NCBI GenBank assembly: GCA_008692225.1
Contig: VICG01000009.1
Location: forward strand, 186,001-250,000
Source: Monilinia fructicola
Taxonomy: Eukaryota > Ascomycota > Leotiomycetes > Helotiales > Sclerotiniaceae
DNA length: 64,000 bases
Direction: 5' to 3'
Under the pieces are notes generated by a model. The model saw nothing but the letters and a program-made list of their open reading frames with translations. It searched no databases and had not been told where the DNA came from. Positions 1-13,780 of this stretch are shown in pieces. Both the position numbers and the translations under genes were made by a program. Within the stretch, counting starts at the first letter, position 1, and each line of letters begins with the position of its first letter.

Positions 1-704
1 TTACTCGTAAATCCACTATCGAATGGTGTCGGTAAACTGGCTGTTGACCCCGTAGCAGCGGACGCCAGTCCACTACTAGTATCTGAAGACGCCAGGGTTG
101 AAGATGAGGTTGGAGAAGCGGTACTGGTACTTTTGGGCGGTGTGATGGTAGCGGTGGATGTAATTGTTGCTATATTTCTTCTTTCCACATTGGATTCGAG
201 ATTAGATTCGACGTCAGATTCCGAATTTGTTTTTGTGAATACTCCAGATTCAGATTCAGGTTCGAGTTCGAGTTCGAGCTCTAGATTTGATTGTAGATCT
301 GGGTGGTCGTTTTCTTTTTCTTCAATGACACGACTGCTAATTTCCCAGGATTTAAGAGCCGAGTCCGATAGAGAAGCGCGTGCGAGGAAGGGATCTGGTC
401 GTTGATCAACTAATATGGTTCCAGATCTAGCTAGGCGAGCGAGGGTAGATGCAAATAATTCGGGGATGTCGTCTCGGACTTCAATCATTTGTTCTTCAAT
501 ATAAAATTCCGCCGAACATGATGTAATTAAGAAGGATGAGAGAATAGTTAATAATATTAAGAATTTATTGAAAGAAAAGGCAAGAGAAGAGGAAGAGGAA
601 GAGGAAGAAGAAGAAGAAAGTGAAGAAAGTGAAGAATACTTTTGAAACGAAGAAGAAAAAGATAAAGACGAAGATAAAGGTAAAGATATCAATTTCCTCA
701 ACAT
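1..704 (-). CDS. Secreted DUF7729-like protein, 5' part (runs off left edge)
   Basis: An open frame runs leftward from the ATG at 704 to base 1 with no stop, about 234 codons, so the C-terminus lies outside the window. The N-terminus has a Ser-rich stretch, then a hydrophobic core (NKFLILLTILSSFLITSCSA, about residues 55-74) that reads as a signal peptide or signal anchor. After it come an acidic segment, a Glu/Leu/Ser-rich stretch and a Ser/Thr/Pro-rich linker. The last residues visible are LPTPFDSGFTS. From memory, fungal DUF7729 proteins have this kind of LPxPFD segment just before their Cys-containing domain, so the diagnostic domain itself is beyond the edge. Likely a secreted or wall-associated protein of unknown role. 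The long Ser run near the N-terminus is unusual for a signal peptide, and a start further downstream is possible. Family call moderate, coding call strong. Confidence 0.6.
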   Translation of the reverse strand, partial: MLRKLISLPLSSSLSFSSSFQKYSSLSSLSSSSSSSSSSSLAFSFNKFLILLTILSSFLITSCSAEFYIEEQMIEVRDDIPELFASTLARLARSGTILVDQRPDPFLARASLSDSALKSWEISSRVIEEKENDHPDLQSNLELELELEPESESGVFTKTNSESDVESNLESNVERRNIATITSTATITPPKSTSTASPTSSSTLASSDTSSGLASAATGSTASLPTPFDSGFTS

Positions 705-2560
705 CGAAACATCATAATAATTAGAAATAGTCGAGAGGCATCGGACTCTAGGGATCGAGAAAGGGATACCCGAAGCCGAAGCCGAAGCCGTTAGATGATA
801 GTGCGACATTAGCTGTTGCAAAGACAAGGACGAACGCGGAGGACCACCAAGTTCCATATGTCATGTTCTCATCTGGATCCATGTTGAAGAAGTACAGAGC
901 GAGTACGGTGTTCGGATCAATAGAGAGAAAGATGGATAGGTAGAGATATAAAATGATATATATCTAATGACTGTTTATATCTTTGAGAATCGTAGGATTA
1001 GCATCGCTTCTTTTGAAATTTACTGGTAGGCGCTCAGGTGGTATTGAGATGAATTAGATTAGATTGGCTAACTGTCGTCGTCGAAGAGTTGAAGAATACT
1101 ATCGAGTTGTTGGATGGTATGTATGGTTGGTATGGTATGTTATGGTATTGTATAGTATTGTATAGTATTGTATAGTATTGTATAGTATTGTATAGTATTG
1201 TATAGTATTGTATAGTACTGTATAGTATAATATGGTATCGTATCAAGTCGTATTGATTGTTCTAGAACAGGAGAATAATCAATGATGCACCTCCTGCAAT
1301 GTCCTTCCCGTGCCGAAATGTTTCGTCCCGAGCCCGACCGCGATGGAAAACGATTGTTTGAAGTCTGAACGTTGAAAGTGTAAAATGCAAAGGGCAAAGT
1401 GTAAAGCGTAAAAGGGTAAATTTAGAAAGTAAGAAGGACGGATGTAGATTGTTTCGTCTGATGTTTGCTTTTTAAGGGGGAGAATTTGCCTTGTTTCCTT
1501 GGCTTCCTGTTGTTTTCCTTTCTTCGTCTTCGTCTTCGTCTGCGTCCTCGTCTTCGATGTATAGATGAAGTGAGTTGTCGTATCGTATTGTGTCGTACCT
1601 AGGTAGGTATTTGAAGTATCCAATATATGAAACAGAGATGAAATATATCGTCGAGACCAAAACCCTTAGATTGAATCCAAAGAATATGTATGGATAGAGC
1701 TATGTAAATATATAAAAATGTAAAAGAATGACAGTAGTTGGAAAGGATCAAAAGTCCTAGGCGGGCGGTAAAATCGAAGCCGTTGATAATCAAAAGAATT
1801 AGAAAATCTGGAGAGGATCGTAACCTTATGCTGTGGGTGCTCGAATGATATTTGTTTCTTTTCGTCTCGTTTCGTTCCTTTCCTTGTCTTTCCTTCACTT
1901 CCACATAGTCATATCCATATCCACAATCCTCTCTTAAACCTTCCCTCCTCTTCCTTTCCCTTCTCGACGCCGTCCAAGCAGATTGTTTTTGGATATAGGC
2001 AAATTACCTCCCAGTATCCGAATGCGAATGAGATGTCAGGAATAGAGCTCACCTCACTTGCAATCAAGCACGCCAACCACAAATCGAGGTTGGTCTGAAC
2101 CTTGGTAGGACAAGTTGACAGCTTGGGTAGGGGGGGAGGGTAAGGTAGGTAGGTAGGTAGGTAGGTAGGTAGGTAAGCTTGAGTAAAAGTTAAGGAAAGG
2201 AAGCAAACAAACCGTGAATTGGATTATGGTTTGATTTGGTCATCTCATGTCACACTTAAGAGAAATCGGATGAATTGGTTTTCAGACGAAAGATTTGCGT
2301 TCAGGATCTGGAATATCAGTATCGAAATCAAATCAATATCAATATCAATATCAAACATCCGTTATTATGCCTCGATTCATCTAAGTACGCAACAAGACTA
2401 TGTATGTATGTATGGATGGATGCATGTACAGTATGGATGCATGTATGCATGTATACATGTATGCATGCACCTTACTATCACAATCTATGCGTGCAATAAT
2501 GATAATGACATCCGATCCAGCTACTCCCCTCAAATCTGAGAAATCAATGGAAAGAATCAA
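705..2560. other. Intergenic, simple-repeat rich
   Basis: No convincing gene. It holds a 10-bp minisatellite near 1141-1230, a GGTA array near 2142-2175, an ATGT/ATGC-type run near 2398-2470 and pyrimidine- or purine-rich tracts. Short open frames here are low-complexity translations of the repeats. Confidence 0.6.
1141..1230. repeat. 10-bp minisatellite (TATAGTATTG)n
   Basis: About nine near-perfect tandem copies of a 10-base unit (TATAGTATTG), flanked by degenerate TATGGTATTG-like copies. Translation gives only Tyr/Ile/Gln repeats. Confidence 0.9.
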
Positions 2561-5500
2561 TATTCCGCTCTCTGCCTAGTACCCACCGACTATATCCATC
2601 CCTAGTACCTGAGTAGAAATCTCTCTACCCGCCGAATCCCAGGACGTACCTTGATCGTTTACCCGTTCTATACTCTGTATATGCTCTCTGTTCCATCGAT
2701 CCCATGGATTCCATGTATTCCATTGATTCTGGAATCTGTAGATGCAACCATGCCGCATCCAACCAGTCAGCATATATCCAGATTCCACTCGAGGTCTCTT
2801 CCCGTCAGCCACCAGATACGCCATGGAAGTTGGCGTAACCATACTGATATGCACGAAGAGCGAGACGAGCCAGCCCAATATTGAATTTGGGTGGAAGCGT
2901 GAATACGAAATTCTCACCGATTACCTAGAGACGGATGTTATAGATCTTTGTGATCCATGGATATTGTTGACGGAATGTGTGTGTTTAGGTAAGTAGATGT
3001 GTATTTTGTGTTTGTGTTTGTTTGTATTACCTAGGTACTAGGTAAGATCTTACTTAGGTATCCATATAAGAAGTGAATGATATACGAAGTATATAGTAGG
3101 TAGATATATAACTAGTATATCCATATTTGAATGAACTACTCGAATAATAAGTACCGATATCCGATTATTCATCCACTCCCCTTAAATTCAAATCTCAAAG
3201 TAGATGGATGATGGATAGATACTCAACCTCGTTAAAACCCCCTTCATACCACCCATACCATCCATACCATCCATACAATCCATACAATTTATACAATCTA
3301 TACAATTTATACAATCTATACAATTTATACAATCTATACAATCCATACATACATTCAATATATAATTCACATCTACCGATACTTCTTATTAATTACTTGC
3401 CGCACAACGAACAATTCCCTACTTCCCAATACCCACCACTCCTCTCTCTACTGTACTGTGCATATTTTGATCTCTTGATTAGAATCTCCATTATTTTTGA
3501 TTTCCATTTCCTCCTCTCAGCCCAGACCATGATCTAGAATCCCCTACCTCACCCTCGCCCTCACCCCCCCTGTCTCAAGCATCCCAAGCCTCTGCAACCC
3601 AGACCAGCAATATCCCCGAGCACAATTGAGTTTCCAGCATGAACTAGCTATGACAGGATGATTGCTAAACTCAAAAGGTTCTCGGGTCCCCAGTTGCCAC
3701 GCCATGTCGAGATCGTTGGGGCCTTGCGCCGAAATGAGGGTTTGCGTTTGCGGATACTGAGGGGGGTGCGTGTGTGGTTTTGGTGGTTTGGTGGATTTAT
3801 GGGTTGATGGTTTGTTAAGTGGATGGATGGATTTACGCTGCAGTATGGGTTTTTGCGGAGGATCGAATGTTGGGAATTTGGGGAATCGGGAATGATGATG
3901 ATGATGGTGATGGTGGTGGTGGTGGTGGTGTGGTAGTTGTATGGATGGTTCAAGTACTAGGTACGACGGTCATCACAGAATATAATCTAATATTTCATTA
4001 TTCTATTACTCAACTAAATTACTATTATTTTGAGATTTTTCCCGGGACTGTCTGTAATGGCATTGATTATTATTATTACAGCATTATTATTATTATTCTT
4101 CTTCTTCTTCTTCTTCTTTTTGATTCAAGTACTCCTTTCATACTCCGTGCAGACGGAAAAAAGTCTCGGATGCATTTCACGAACAAACACATGGTGGATG
4201 AATCATTGCTAATAAGCAAGTAGACGCTTTTGTACAGCATTAGAAATGATATACTTGTTATTATCATTGTGATTATTATGATTATTACTCTTTACTGTAT
4301 TGCAATTGCGATTGTATTGCATTGCATTGCATAGCGCTGTGTATCCAAGTATTAGTCTTCCCAAAATAGATCTCCTTGCAACTTACAACTTAGAACTTAC
4401 AAGCAAGCACTTAAAATCTCACGGTTACCGTCCGTTCGCTCATTTTATTCTTTCGTCTCTTCATCCCTTCACCCCTTCACCCCTTCACCCCTTCACCCTT
4501 CACCTCTTCACCCTTTCATCCCTTCATCCCATCATCTCAAAATCTCATCGTCTCATCGTTTCATCCAACCAAAAACCAAGACAAGTGCAGATATTGAGAT
4601 GCAGATTCCATACAATGAGATATCAATAATACTTAACTAATATGCCTTTCATCCTCAATCAGTAAAAGATCATCAGGATCTAGACCCTCAATCACAACTT
4701 GGGTAAAAAGTAGAAGAACAATTAACGGCTCGGCTTCTTACTTCTGCATCTGCATCTACATCTATATTTCTATCTACTTTGCTTTTTTTTCCGGTATAGT
4801 GCATACAATGTGTCAAGTCCACGCGAGCAAATGGTTCTAATCCCCCGGTACTTGATAGTGAGAGTATTCTCCCCAGGTGGAACTTGTTCGTTTAATATCA
4901 ATCTCATCACTGTCACCAGAATTTAGAACAAGTTAACAACCTACGTACTCCCTGGACCAAAACTTATATTCCTGTATATACTAACTCACTGAGGCGTTAG
5001 AGGCGTTATATTGTGTAGCCAGCCCAGCCATAAGCACAGCACTTCAAACAAATGTATATGAAGTTCCCCTTTTATGTACAGGGGCCAAGGGAGGTTGTAT
5101 AGGTACCGGTGTACTTGGTAACACGACATCTCGAATGGCAAGGAAGCACGCAATAAGCAAAGCAAGCAAGCCTCTTTGATGTAGGTACGTCTCATCTCGT
5201 TTGTAGGGAAGTGAGTTGGATATCAGTATCAATACTTTGTGCCGTATACAAACAACATCCCATATCCCATCTCCAACATCCAACAGTTCCATCCGATATC
5301 AACACACAACCAAACATTCATCTTAACAAGCAAGCAATCAAATTCTTTTCATTTCCACTTCAAAACCAAGAGTCCAGCCTCATCCAAAGTACCAAGTCCC
5401 AACTTCCAGCCAAGTACAGTACGTACGCTCGTAATTCAGTCAATATTAATCATTTAATCAATCAACCAATCTTGTGTTCTCTCCTTCTACCTAGGTGACA

Positions 5501-7000
5501 CGAAAATATTGGTGGCGTCACTTAAAGAAGCAAGGTAGAACAAGCTAGGCTAAGCTAGACGCCCCGAGGTAAGGTGAGATAAAATGCATCAAATTGGAAA
5601 TTTTCCGGATGTCTGCATTAGTGGTGCGGTGGTATTGTGGTGTGGTGGTATGTGAGAAACGGTTTGGGTGGATGAAAGGATGGAAGGAAAATGGAAGCTG
5701 GAGGAGGGTTTGCGGTTCGATAGGTGTGTAACTTTGGATTGTGAATACACATCGTGATTTAGAACTAAAGTTGATGGGTATGATTCAAAGAAGTATGTAG
5801 ACGAAAGGGAAAGGAAACGATCTCGCGAGAGGAAGTTGACCGGAGGAGTTAACCTGGAGTTACGGGTGTTGGAAGGCTTGGAAGGAAAAGGAGAAGGAAG
5901 CGGGAGGATTTTATTTCTTCATCTACCCGTACGACGTATGTAGGTGATCCTACAACGCCTATCTACCCAACCTAGCCTACCCATTCCTTCATATCGCACC
6001 GAACCGCACCGCACCGCACCCTCCGGCAGATTCACATCCTCGAGGGTTTGGTTTGGTGCTGGTTGTAATCCTACTTCATAAGTACAATCATCAAGCAATC
6101 AAACTTTGTACATCAAAGATAACAAACATACGCATACCGCCGCACACATTATGCAATCCCACCAGATGACGAAGCGAGGCACTGGGTCCGTACTGGTTGG
6201 TACTCCATAGCTATGCGTGCTCTGTATGTAAGTGTGAGGTGAGAGGGGCACTTGAGGGTATGTAGCTAGCTATAGGTGCCTGGTACATACAGGATAGCCT
6301 TTACTTAACTTCCTTCATGCCTTCAATCGTGCATTTCGTCTTACCTTACAGAATCTGAATACAGAATTCTACTAGTAAGGAGTCCCTAGAGAATGGATTA
6401 CAATAACAGCTACAATGCTATGCTGTGATGTGATGTGATGTGATGTGATGCACTGCCGTCCTTCCACATATCAAAACAATAGATGGCATGGACTTGTCAT
6501 GATGTTTATCTATCACATAACTTATAGATATTAATGGGATGTAATTGAACGTTGATGGAATCAACACTTTGACTTCATTTTTCCTTTTCTTCCTCTCTCT
6601 TTCTTCTGCATCATAAGACATATGGGTATCAATCCACAGAATACCAAGATTAAAGTGATGCAGATATAAATTAACAATAACAATAGCACTCATCATGATC
6701 ATGTAAAAAGGTGGGCAAAAGGGCATGTTACCACGTGATTATCACGTGTTCGTCCAGGATTTTAGTTCAATCTGGGTATTTGGCCGACACACAGACTCCA
6801 CTCAATCTCAAACACTCGCTCTTCCTGACAATCAAACTTAAAGAATCTCCATCACTTCAAAGTTCACTCCACAACTGAAATTTGACAAATCGCTTCAGGG
6901 TTGGAAGACAAGATATGATATCTATTATACATTCTTTCATTCCTGCAAACACCGATTTTTTTCAGGTTTTCATTTATTCATCTGTCTAAGTTTGCTGAGA
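2561..7000. other. Intergenic, no supported gene
   Basis: Contains a TATACAAT/CATACAAT array (about 3246-3355), ATT/CTT runs near 4075-4120, a CACCCCTTC repeat near 4475-4505 and a TGATG run near 6420-6450. The longest open frames (about 100-134 codons) are Tyr-, Ile- or Pro-rich translations of these repeats. I see nothing I can name. Confidence 0.5.
3246..3355. repeat. Tandem 8-bp repeat, CATACAAT/TATACAAT type
   Basis: Alternating CATACCAT, CATACAAT and TATACAAT units run head to tail. On the minus strand this reads as Cys-Ile-Asp repeats. Confidence 0.85.
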
Positions 7001-10000
7001 CAAAGCTGTTTCTCTGCATCAAGATTAACGTCGAAGTTGGCAAGAGATCAATACAAGTCATCCCGCTCCTTATTAGTCACATAAACTCTGAGCTCTGGGC
7101 TCATCAAGGAGATGACCAAGTCCGCTCAATGTCTGAGTCCCAGGATGTTATTAGATTTGTTGTTCTGAAATATGATACCTTGATCATGTGTGCATTCTTC
7201 TTTATGGGCAATGAGATGTCTTATTGAGGAATCTATCGGAGTGGATGGCTTTCTGGCGGAAGTTTAGTCTTGGAGAGAGAAGACATTCTACAGAAATATG
7301 GACATCTTTGATCCTGGATGAAAGATGGAGGAAATGCAGTGTACCAATGGCAGCCCGTTTTCTAGCTAAATAGAAACCGGCATGGGCCGAGAGAAAGAGA
7401 AAGCTGGAGCCAGGTGCGAGCTTGTTCTTGCGCGCAACGGCATAAATGCTGTGGTTAAGAAACCCCCTTCAAACGATCATCCCATTTCGATATATTAATT
7501 CATCTTGTCGTCAAATGGTAATCGCCGTGTGACACGAGGTATAATTCCTTACCTCCTTTCTCTCAAGTACAGGCATTGTAACATAGGCAAGAAAGGCAGA
7601 TCTTGCAAGGATATGGGAAGAGGCTCAATCAACATGGCCAGATATAGTTTACCATTGGCAACCTGCCAGAGGAATCCTGGCAGAGTTCTCACTGCACGTC
7701 AGACACTTGAATAACATACCCAACCCACCGTTGGCAGGAGGAGGACGTCGGAATGTCTAACGGGGTGAGGTATGTCCCAATCTCTTGGACATAAAAAGAG
7801 AGTTTGAGCCTTTTGCGAGCTTTGCGAGCTTTGTCTCTCGAGGGAAGTCATTGCGGGAGGCGATTGGTTGAGCGTCAAGTATCTGACCACCCAGCAAACC
7901 AAAACTTGACGGAGGGACGTCGTTTGCGAAAAACGAAGGCTGTCATCTCATCTCCTCCGGGGCTGTCATCTCCATGGGACTCGCGGATTGAAAAATTCTT
8001 AACACCATACACAAGACTTTCTCTGGACCGTGGCACCAAAGCCAGAGTGGGCATTGGCAACTCAAAGATCAACCTCGCGGAAAAATATTTGAGTACTGAT
8101 GGTCTAGAAGCTTGAGAACCTGGCCTTCTCACACAAACGATTCCACTAAGCTGCTCGATTTTGGCCAGGCTTTCGAGCTGGAATCTCTGCCGCTATTCTC
8201 GGTGCCTACCGGGCAACAAAATGGCCGAATGAAGGTCCTTGAAAAATCTAATGACTCTCTAGTGTATGATGGCGCATGGGAACGTCAGAATATTGATCGA
8301 CCAATATCTTCTTTTTGGGATTGGAATTGAGCAGGGGTCGCTCGGGATAAGAGTTCGAAGGGCAATTGTCACTTGCAAAGGGTGAAAAATATGAGCCCTT
8401 CTACGTGACGATTATCCTTAATGTCAAGTGAAATTGGTTCATGGCTCAATTCTCAAAGACATAAGGTGTCAAAGACGAAAATACGCCCCTCTCGATCTTA
8501 GATTCCGCCTTCGAAAACGTAGGGGTGATAAAAATCTTGAGGTGTCATTCTTCATCTTTCTGAGATAGATTTTCTGTGGCCCACCCGCGATTGCTACAAA
8601 TGATCTTCGAGCCTTGTGCTCCAATTTGAGGAAATATATTAGTCGTCAAAACAGATCAACAATTAGCACTGTCCAGCATTTGTAAAACAGTTTCAATGCT
8701 TCTTATACATATTACTCCGTATTAGAATCCAATACAGCAGTAGTCCACCGAATTCTGGGTCCGATATCAACAAGAGACAAGTTGACTTACTCAGTAACAA
8801 GTACTGCGATTCCCATCAACGGTGTTACTTGTGTGATGAGCTCGTCATATCCAAATAGTATGGACGAGATGGTAAACTTGTATATGATACAAGTCACGAA
8901 GAAACCAGTTCACTTGAGCTCTCGCGGCTATTAGGAGCCAATGACCGCATCGAAATGAGATGGAGAAACAGAGGAAGAAAAGCGGCCTCGTTCCATTGGT
9001 TCTGAGTACACTATATCCCATTCTTTTGCTGCAATTCTCGAGCCAAGTTTATATGTTCTTAGGCATTTGCGATATTGAAATGGTTTCATTTGAGGGTTTG
9101 GTAACTATAGCATTTTGAGGTGGTACCACCAGTGTACTGCAGGCTGAACTTGCGGCATGCAATATTTGATTTTCGTATAAGACTAGTCATAATTTCGACA
9201 TGTCACAATCTTCCCGATTTAGCACAGGAACACATTGAACCTTCTTATATCCCCATACAGCTTTTTTGTCGATCCCCAATCACTACTACAGCTTGAGCTC
9301 AAGCCAATATCGACACCCGTCATTCCAAGTCATACTATTTGTTGAAGAGCCTCACTCAGCGTGATACGGCGTGAAAGAATCACTCTGGTACCCTCATCAG
9401 TATACCGTATGAACAGAATTAGTCCTCTTAAATTATCGACTACCGCGTCACTTGCCACTCCTCTGATCTCGTTTAAAGGATAAAGGTCCCCTGAAATGGT
9501 GAGTAGCAAGGCTATTCGAAGAGCCTCAAATCATAGACGGTCAGAATCTTGAGATTCATTGGATGGCGCCTCTCCTCGTCGACCACCCATGAAATCACTG
9601 ACCGAAGTCACAAAGTTTGCTGGGGTTGATCATGTTTCAATATCTAGTTACAGAGAAGAGTTCCGACCAATTTCTATTCCCGTGTTTGTTTCTTCTCACT
9701 CCCGCGGAGCCGTAACTGCATTGAGTAAAGATATGATCCCCAACCATGCATTGGAGTGCCATCTAACAAGATTCTCAACAGCAGTTCAGAGGATAGGGAA
9801 ACTTTAATACACGATTGATGATCTAAGACATTCCATCCGTTTCAACTTTTCCGCCAACTCCACAGTACTTCTCAAACGTTTGTGCATTACGGCCGATAGA
9901 GTTCTTTGGTCCGTGAAGTTGTCGAAATCAGCCCCAGAGAGGCTCCGAGTATTCGGTAGCCCTATCTATCAAACAGTAAAAAGCTCTGTATCATCGCTGG

Positions 10001-13000
10001 ATGTCGTAGCCGATAAAAGTTTCGTTCGTTTTGTTGAAACGGTGGGGGTCGAGGATAGTAAAATTTAGTAATTTTATCATAAGTGGCCGAGAGGGAATCT
10101 CTTCGCTGTAACAATTAGTGCAAAATTGGAGAAGCGGCAGCGGAAGATGTTCCAGCTTTTCATAATCTTCTTGGCAAGCAGAGGTAGAATGCTTGGAAAA
10201 ATGGGTTTCCAGGTAACCTTTTGAGCCTTGAGGGCGGTAACTTTGTTGAGCGCAGTATTCATACAGTATTCATATACTATGGGGAGATCATATTTCCACT
10301 GATACCGTATCTGGTCCACTCTGCGCCGATGGACTTGCCGAGTTGGAAAATATCGGCTTTGGAAACACAATTCTGCTAGTGCTTATGATGGGAGACAGGA
10401 TACCACAAGTTGAACCTCAGTGGCAGTTGTGGGCTTGAAGAAATGAAAACTACAAGTACCCATGAGAGGATGTTCCATGGCAGTGTGGTCTGAGTATCCT
10501 TTAGATGGGGAATAATGATTGGAACAGAGCAGACACAATATCCTGGTCGCGTGTAGAGACGAAAATTCATCGAAGGATTGAGTAAAGCAAGAAAAAATTA
10601 CAGATCTCCGATTTACCGGGGCTCAAGCTGTTCAGAATTGTTGGCATGGCTCAGTGGCTTTCCTGTCAGGCTTGTAAAGGGGCACTTACTATCATTATCA
10701 TCTGAAAGGCATACCCGAAGGCATACCCGAAGGCTACTACGAGAAACACAATACATTCTCTTCAACTCTTCATACACCAAGCCTTCCTAACCCCACACAT
10801 TTACAAAATACACCCAACCATATCCCTCACAACAATCACAGAGCCATATCTCAGCCAACTCTGTCAGCTCCTTGATAACTGAGCTGTAGAAGCAGCAGCA
10901 GCTTCAGTAGTAGCTGTAGTAGTTGCGGTAAAGGTTTCTCCTGTAAGGCAGCGACGACTTATCTCATAGCATCATGTTAGCCAATGGTCTAAGAAGGCGA
11001 TGGAGTTGCGTGAAATGATGTAATGAGATTAAAAGAAACTTGCGACTCCATACTCCGAGTTATTTTCCCCCAACTGACACGCTGCTGTAGTGTCCTGAAC
11101 TTCCATTCCCATGTCTATGACTGCGGAGTTCTGACTCTGCCATGCGAACTATTGAGAACTCAGCACAGGTATCAAGAACAGTCACCAAAGATGGCACATG
11201 AGGCTGGTTGATATAGACAGAGAGCCGGAAGAGCTTTGTGTCAAACTGATGGAATATTAGCAGATACTTATTTTAGGGCCATCAGATCGTGCGATGGATT
11301 TGAATACATACCAGACTATCGGGGCTATTATGGAAGGCACCTACGGTCCGATCCCAATGGTGATCAGACTAATCGATATTTCCGACTAAGATACGGACGG
11401 CTGTCTCCAATGGCCTCATTATCCTCTTTGAGAGCTGAGTTTTGTTCATCGGCGGTTTTCTGAGCTTGACTATCTCTACTCAACGTTTCGAGCATTAGGA
11501 ACATGGCTTTGGTCTGCAGTGATATGATCGATCACTCGAGCTTCACGGAAAGAAATTGCTTGGCACGCCCGTGGACGGATATAGGAAACAAGATCCAGTG
11601 ATCCACGAACTAATGCCAACCCTAACGTTACAAAAATTCGCCAGTGGCTACCCTGCGCTACATACCTACGATCTCCATAATGCTAGCTCTATGAGTCAGA
11701 TCGCGGATTCTACTGAAAAGCAGCTCAGTAGCGGCCGCACCAGCCGAATGAAGGCCATGGTTATTGGCCTTTTGATGAGACGTATTGAGACAATGGAGAC
11801 TAAGTTGACGCAAAGTTAGCAATCATGATTTGTTCCACGAGGAAAATTTGAGTTGGAAATAGCCCCGGGGAGTAGACTTACGCGACAAGGTTTGAACTGG
11901 TGCACGGGTGGTTGGAGGTCAAACTGGACGTCACAGTCAACGTTGGAGTCACAAGGCTTAGGCTGAAGCTTCTTCCGTGGTAAAGCGTCGGTGCGGAATC
12001 GTGTGTTGTGATTATCGATCGCGGAAGGAAACTCGATTCTTGCACTTGCTGGATATATATATATTTTTGCTTCACTCTGTGAGAACTACTCGAGTATGAT
12101 GAAAAGTATTCGGTCTTCGTAAGTGCGAGAATTGTGATCAAAGATATCCGAATGCCGTCGCAGATATGACTAGAGAGATGTTCGGCGTGTGAAAACCATG
12201 GTTTGGAATGAAGCTGGCTTACTCGTGGGATTAACATACAGAAATAGAGTACTCTCTCGGCAGAATCAACGGATGCTTCTTCAATTGAACGAAATACACT
12301 TCATTATGAGATGAAGCATCGCTTGCTTCTCTCCATAAGCTCCAGCTGAGATCTACTTCCACGCCTTATAGGGGCATCACCAGTAGAAGACGAAGAATGA
12401 AAGCGAAACATTGGTGATGTGAATATAATTGATGCAACCTTGACTCTCTGGGCCACAATCGAATTCTTCTATAGGAAATGACAAAAGACAGATACAAAGA
12501 TAAGGACAGTGAGACTCAGTATTGTTGTGCGATTGACGCATGGTGGTGTGAAGCACGCATGCTAAAAGAGGGCTCATTATTAACGAGATCAAGCGGCGGA
12601 AGGACCATTGAATGATGAATGGCTTTGGAGTAGTTGCGTCGAGTAAGGTGCTTGGACGGTTCTGAAGTCATCAAAGAAAATGGCCGCAAAGTTTTTTGGG
12701 CGAGTTTATGCTGAGCGAGCAGAATGTTCAACGTGGACGGGAATGCCACATGTTTCAGCGAGACTCCAAAGGGACACTTTCGCTCATCTTGTAGCTTGGA
12801 GATTGACACAAATGTAATGTGGCCTCGTAATCCATATGGGATAACTGTGTTGGTAGAACTCTAGTCGCCTTCAACTTGGGGCGGGGTGGTGCACGTGTCA
12901 ATCTTGGCTGGGTGATATTGTTGTGAGCTTGCAGTCGCTGCCGCTTCACCAAGCTTCACAAAGCAGCAAGGATTTGCATACAGACTTATTGTCAGAACAT

Positions 13001-13250
13001 GGAACTACCCTCGTAGAGTTACGAAGTTCCTAGTGGTCGGACATATGGTGCTGGCCTCAAGCACCATGTGTGGTCACAGCTTGATGCCAAGCTAGGCATA
13101 GTTGGTGTGTCCACCACCAATCTACTCTTACCAGTACGATTAAGAGCCAGCGACCCCAAAAACAACTTACATACTCATTGCTTCTCCCTCACTCATTTTC
13201 CCATCTCATAGCAGCATGCCCGTTTCTTTGTGGAGTCATCCTTGACTTTA
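7001..13250. other. Intergenic or decayed sequence, no supported gene
   Basis: Base composition is balanced and low-complexity repeats are few, unlike the flanking stretches, yet the longest open frames are only about 60-120 codons. Frames near 7505-8330, 9559-10068 and 11236-11819 have ordinary amino-acid composition and could be exons or remnants of an old gene or transposon. I recognise no domain and could not chain them by convincing splice sites. Confidence 0.4.
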
Positions 13251-13500
13251 ATGCCGAGGTACTCAAGTAATTATCAGTCCTCTCTCGCATGTCCACAGTT
13301 TGGATTTCACACCCATTTTACCTTCAAATGGTGGTTTCGGAGCCTCACTCTCAACATTCACACCAGCGCAGGTCCCTGGAAAATTCTATGGCAAATTTGG
13401 GCTGGGTGTGGGAGTGGGCTGCTCGAAGGAAGAAAGTTCTCGCCTGCGCGCTCTTCTAGGTGTTCTTGGTTTGGGACTTTGGATATTCAAGACATACTAA
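13251..13500 (+). CDS. Candidate small two-exon protein with hydrophobic C-terminus
   Basis: Proposed exons 13251-13258 and 13299-13500 give about 69 residues. They join if a 40-nt intron (GTACTC donor, CCACAG acceptor, 13259-13298) is removed. The second exon reads as an ordinary protein: Thr/Pro/Ser start, a Gly-rich middle (KFYGKFGLGVGVG) and a basic-then-hydrophobic tail (RLRALLGVLGLGLWIFKTY) that could anchor in a membrane. Forty nt is very short for an intron. Other first exons are possible, such as one starting at the upstream ATG near 13216. No family recognised. An overlapping open frame in another phase lowers confidence. Confidence 0.3.
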
Positions 13501-13780
13501 TGTAATGCCAATGAATATTTTCCGAACCAAGTTCCCTGATATAGTCGACCGGATCGAGCGAGTCGGTACCGCTATTTCGTTCGAGCTTGGATACAACTTA
13601 ATTGTAGCGATCCAGTTTCGGATTGTAGCTACCCTTCTACTAGGTGAGAGATAGAAAGGTCTCATCATGAACTAAAAAGCGGCATCGACAATTAAAAAGA
13701 TCATTCCTGTATTCCTGTAGGTGTGAAGAGGCTGGTGTATTGTTAGAGCTACTCTGAGGCTAGATAAGCGTTGATCGTGC

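Noticed and set aside
2576..2917. Minus-strand frame of 113 codons with a hydrophobic stretch (GWLVSLFVHISMV)
   Set aside because: No ATG start (GTG directly after a stop), no splice partner found, and composition degrades into Trp/Asn repeats downstream.
7505..8330. Several plus and minus frames of 67-103 codons with normal composition
   Set aside because: No domain, no consistent splice chain, and frames overlap on both strands. Left as possible remnant only.
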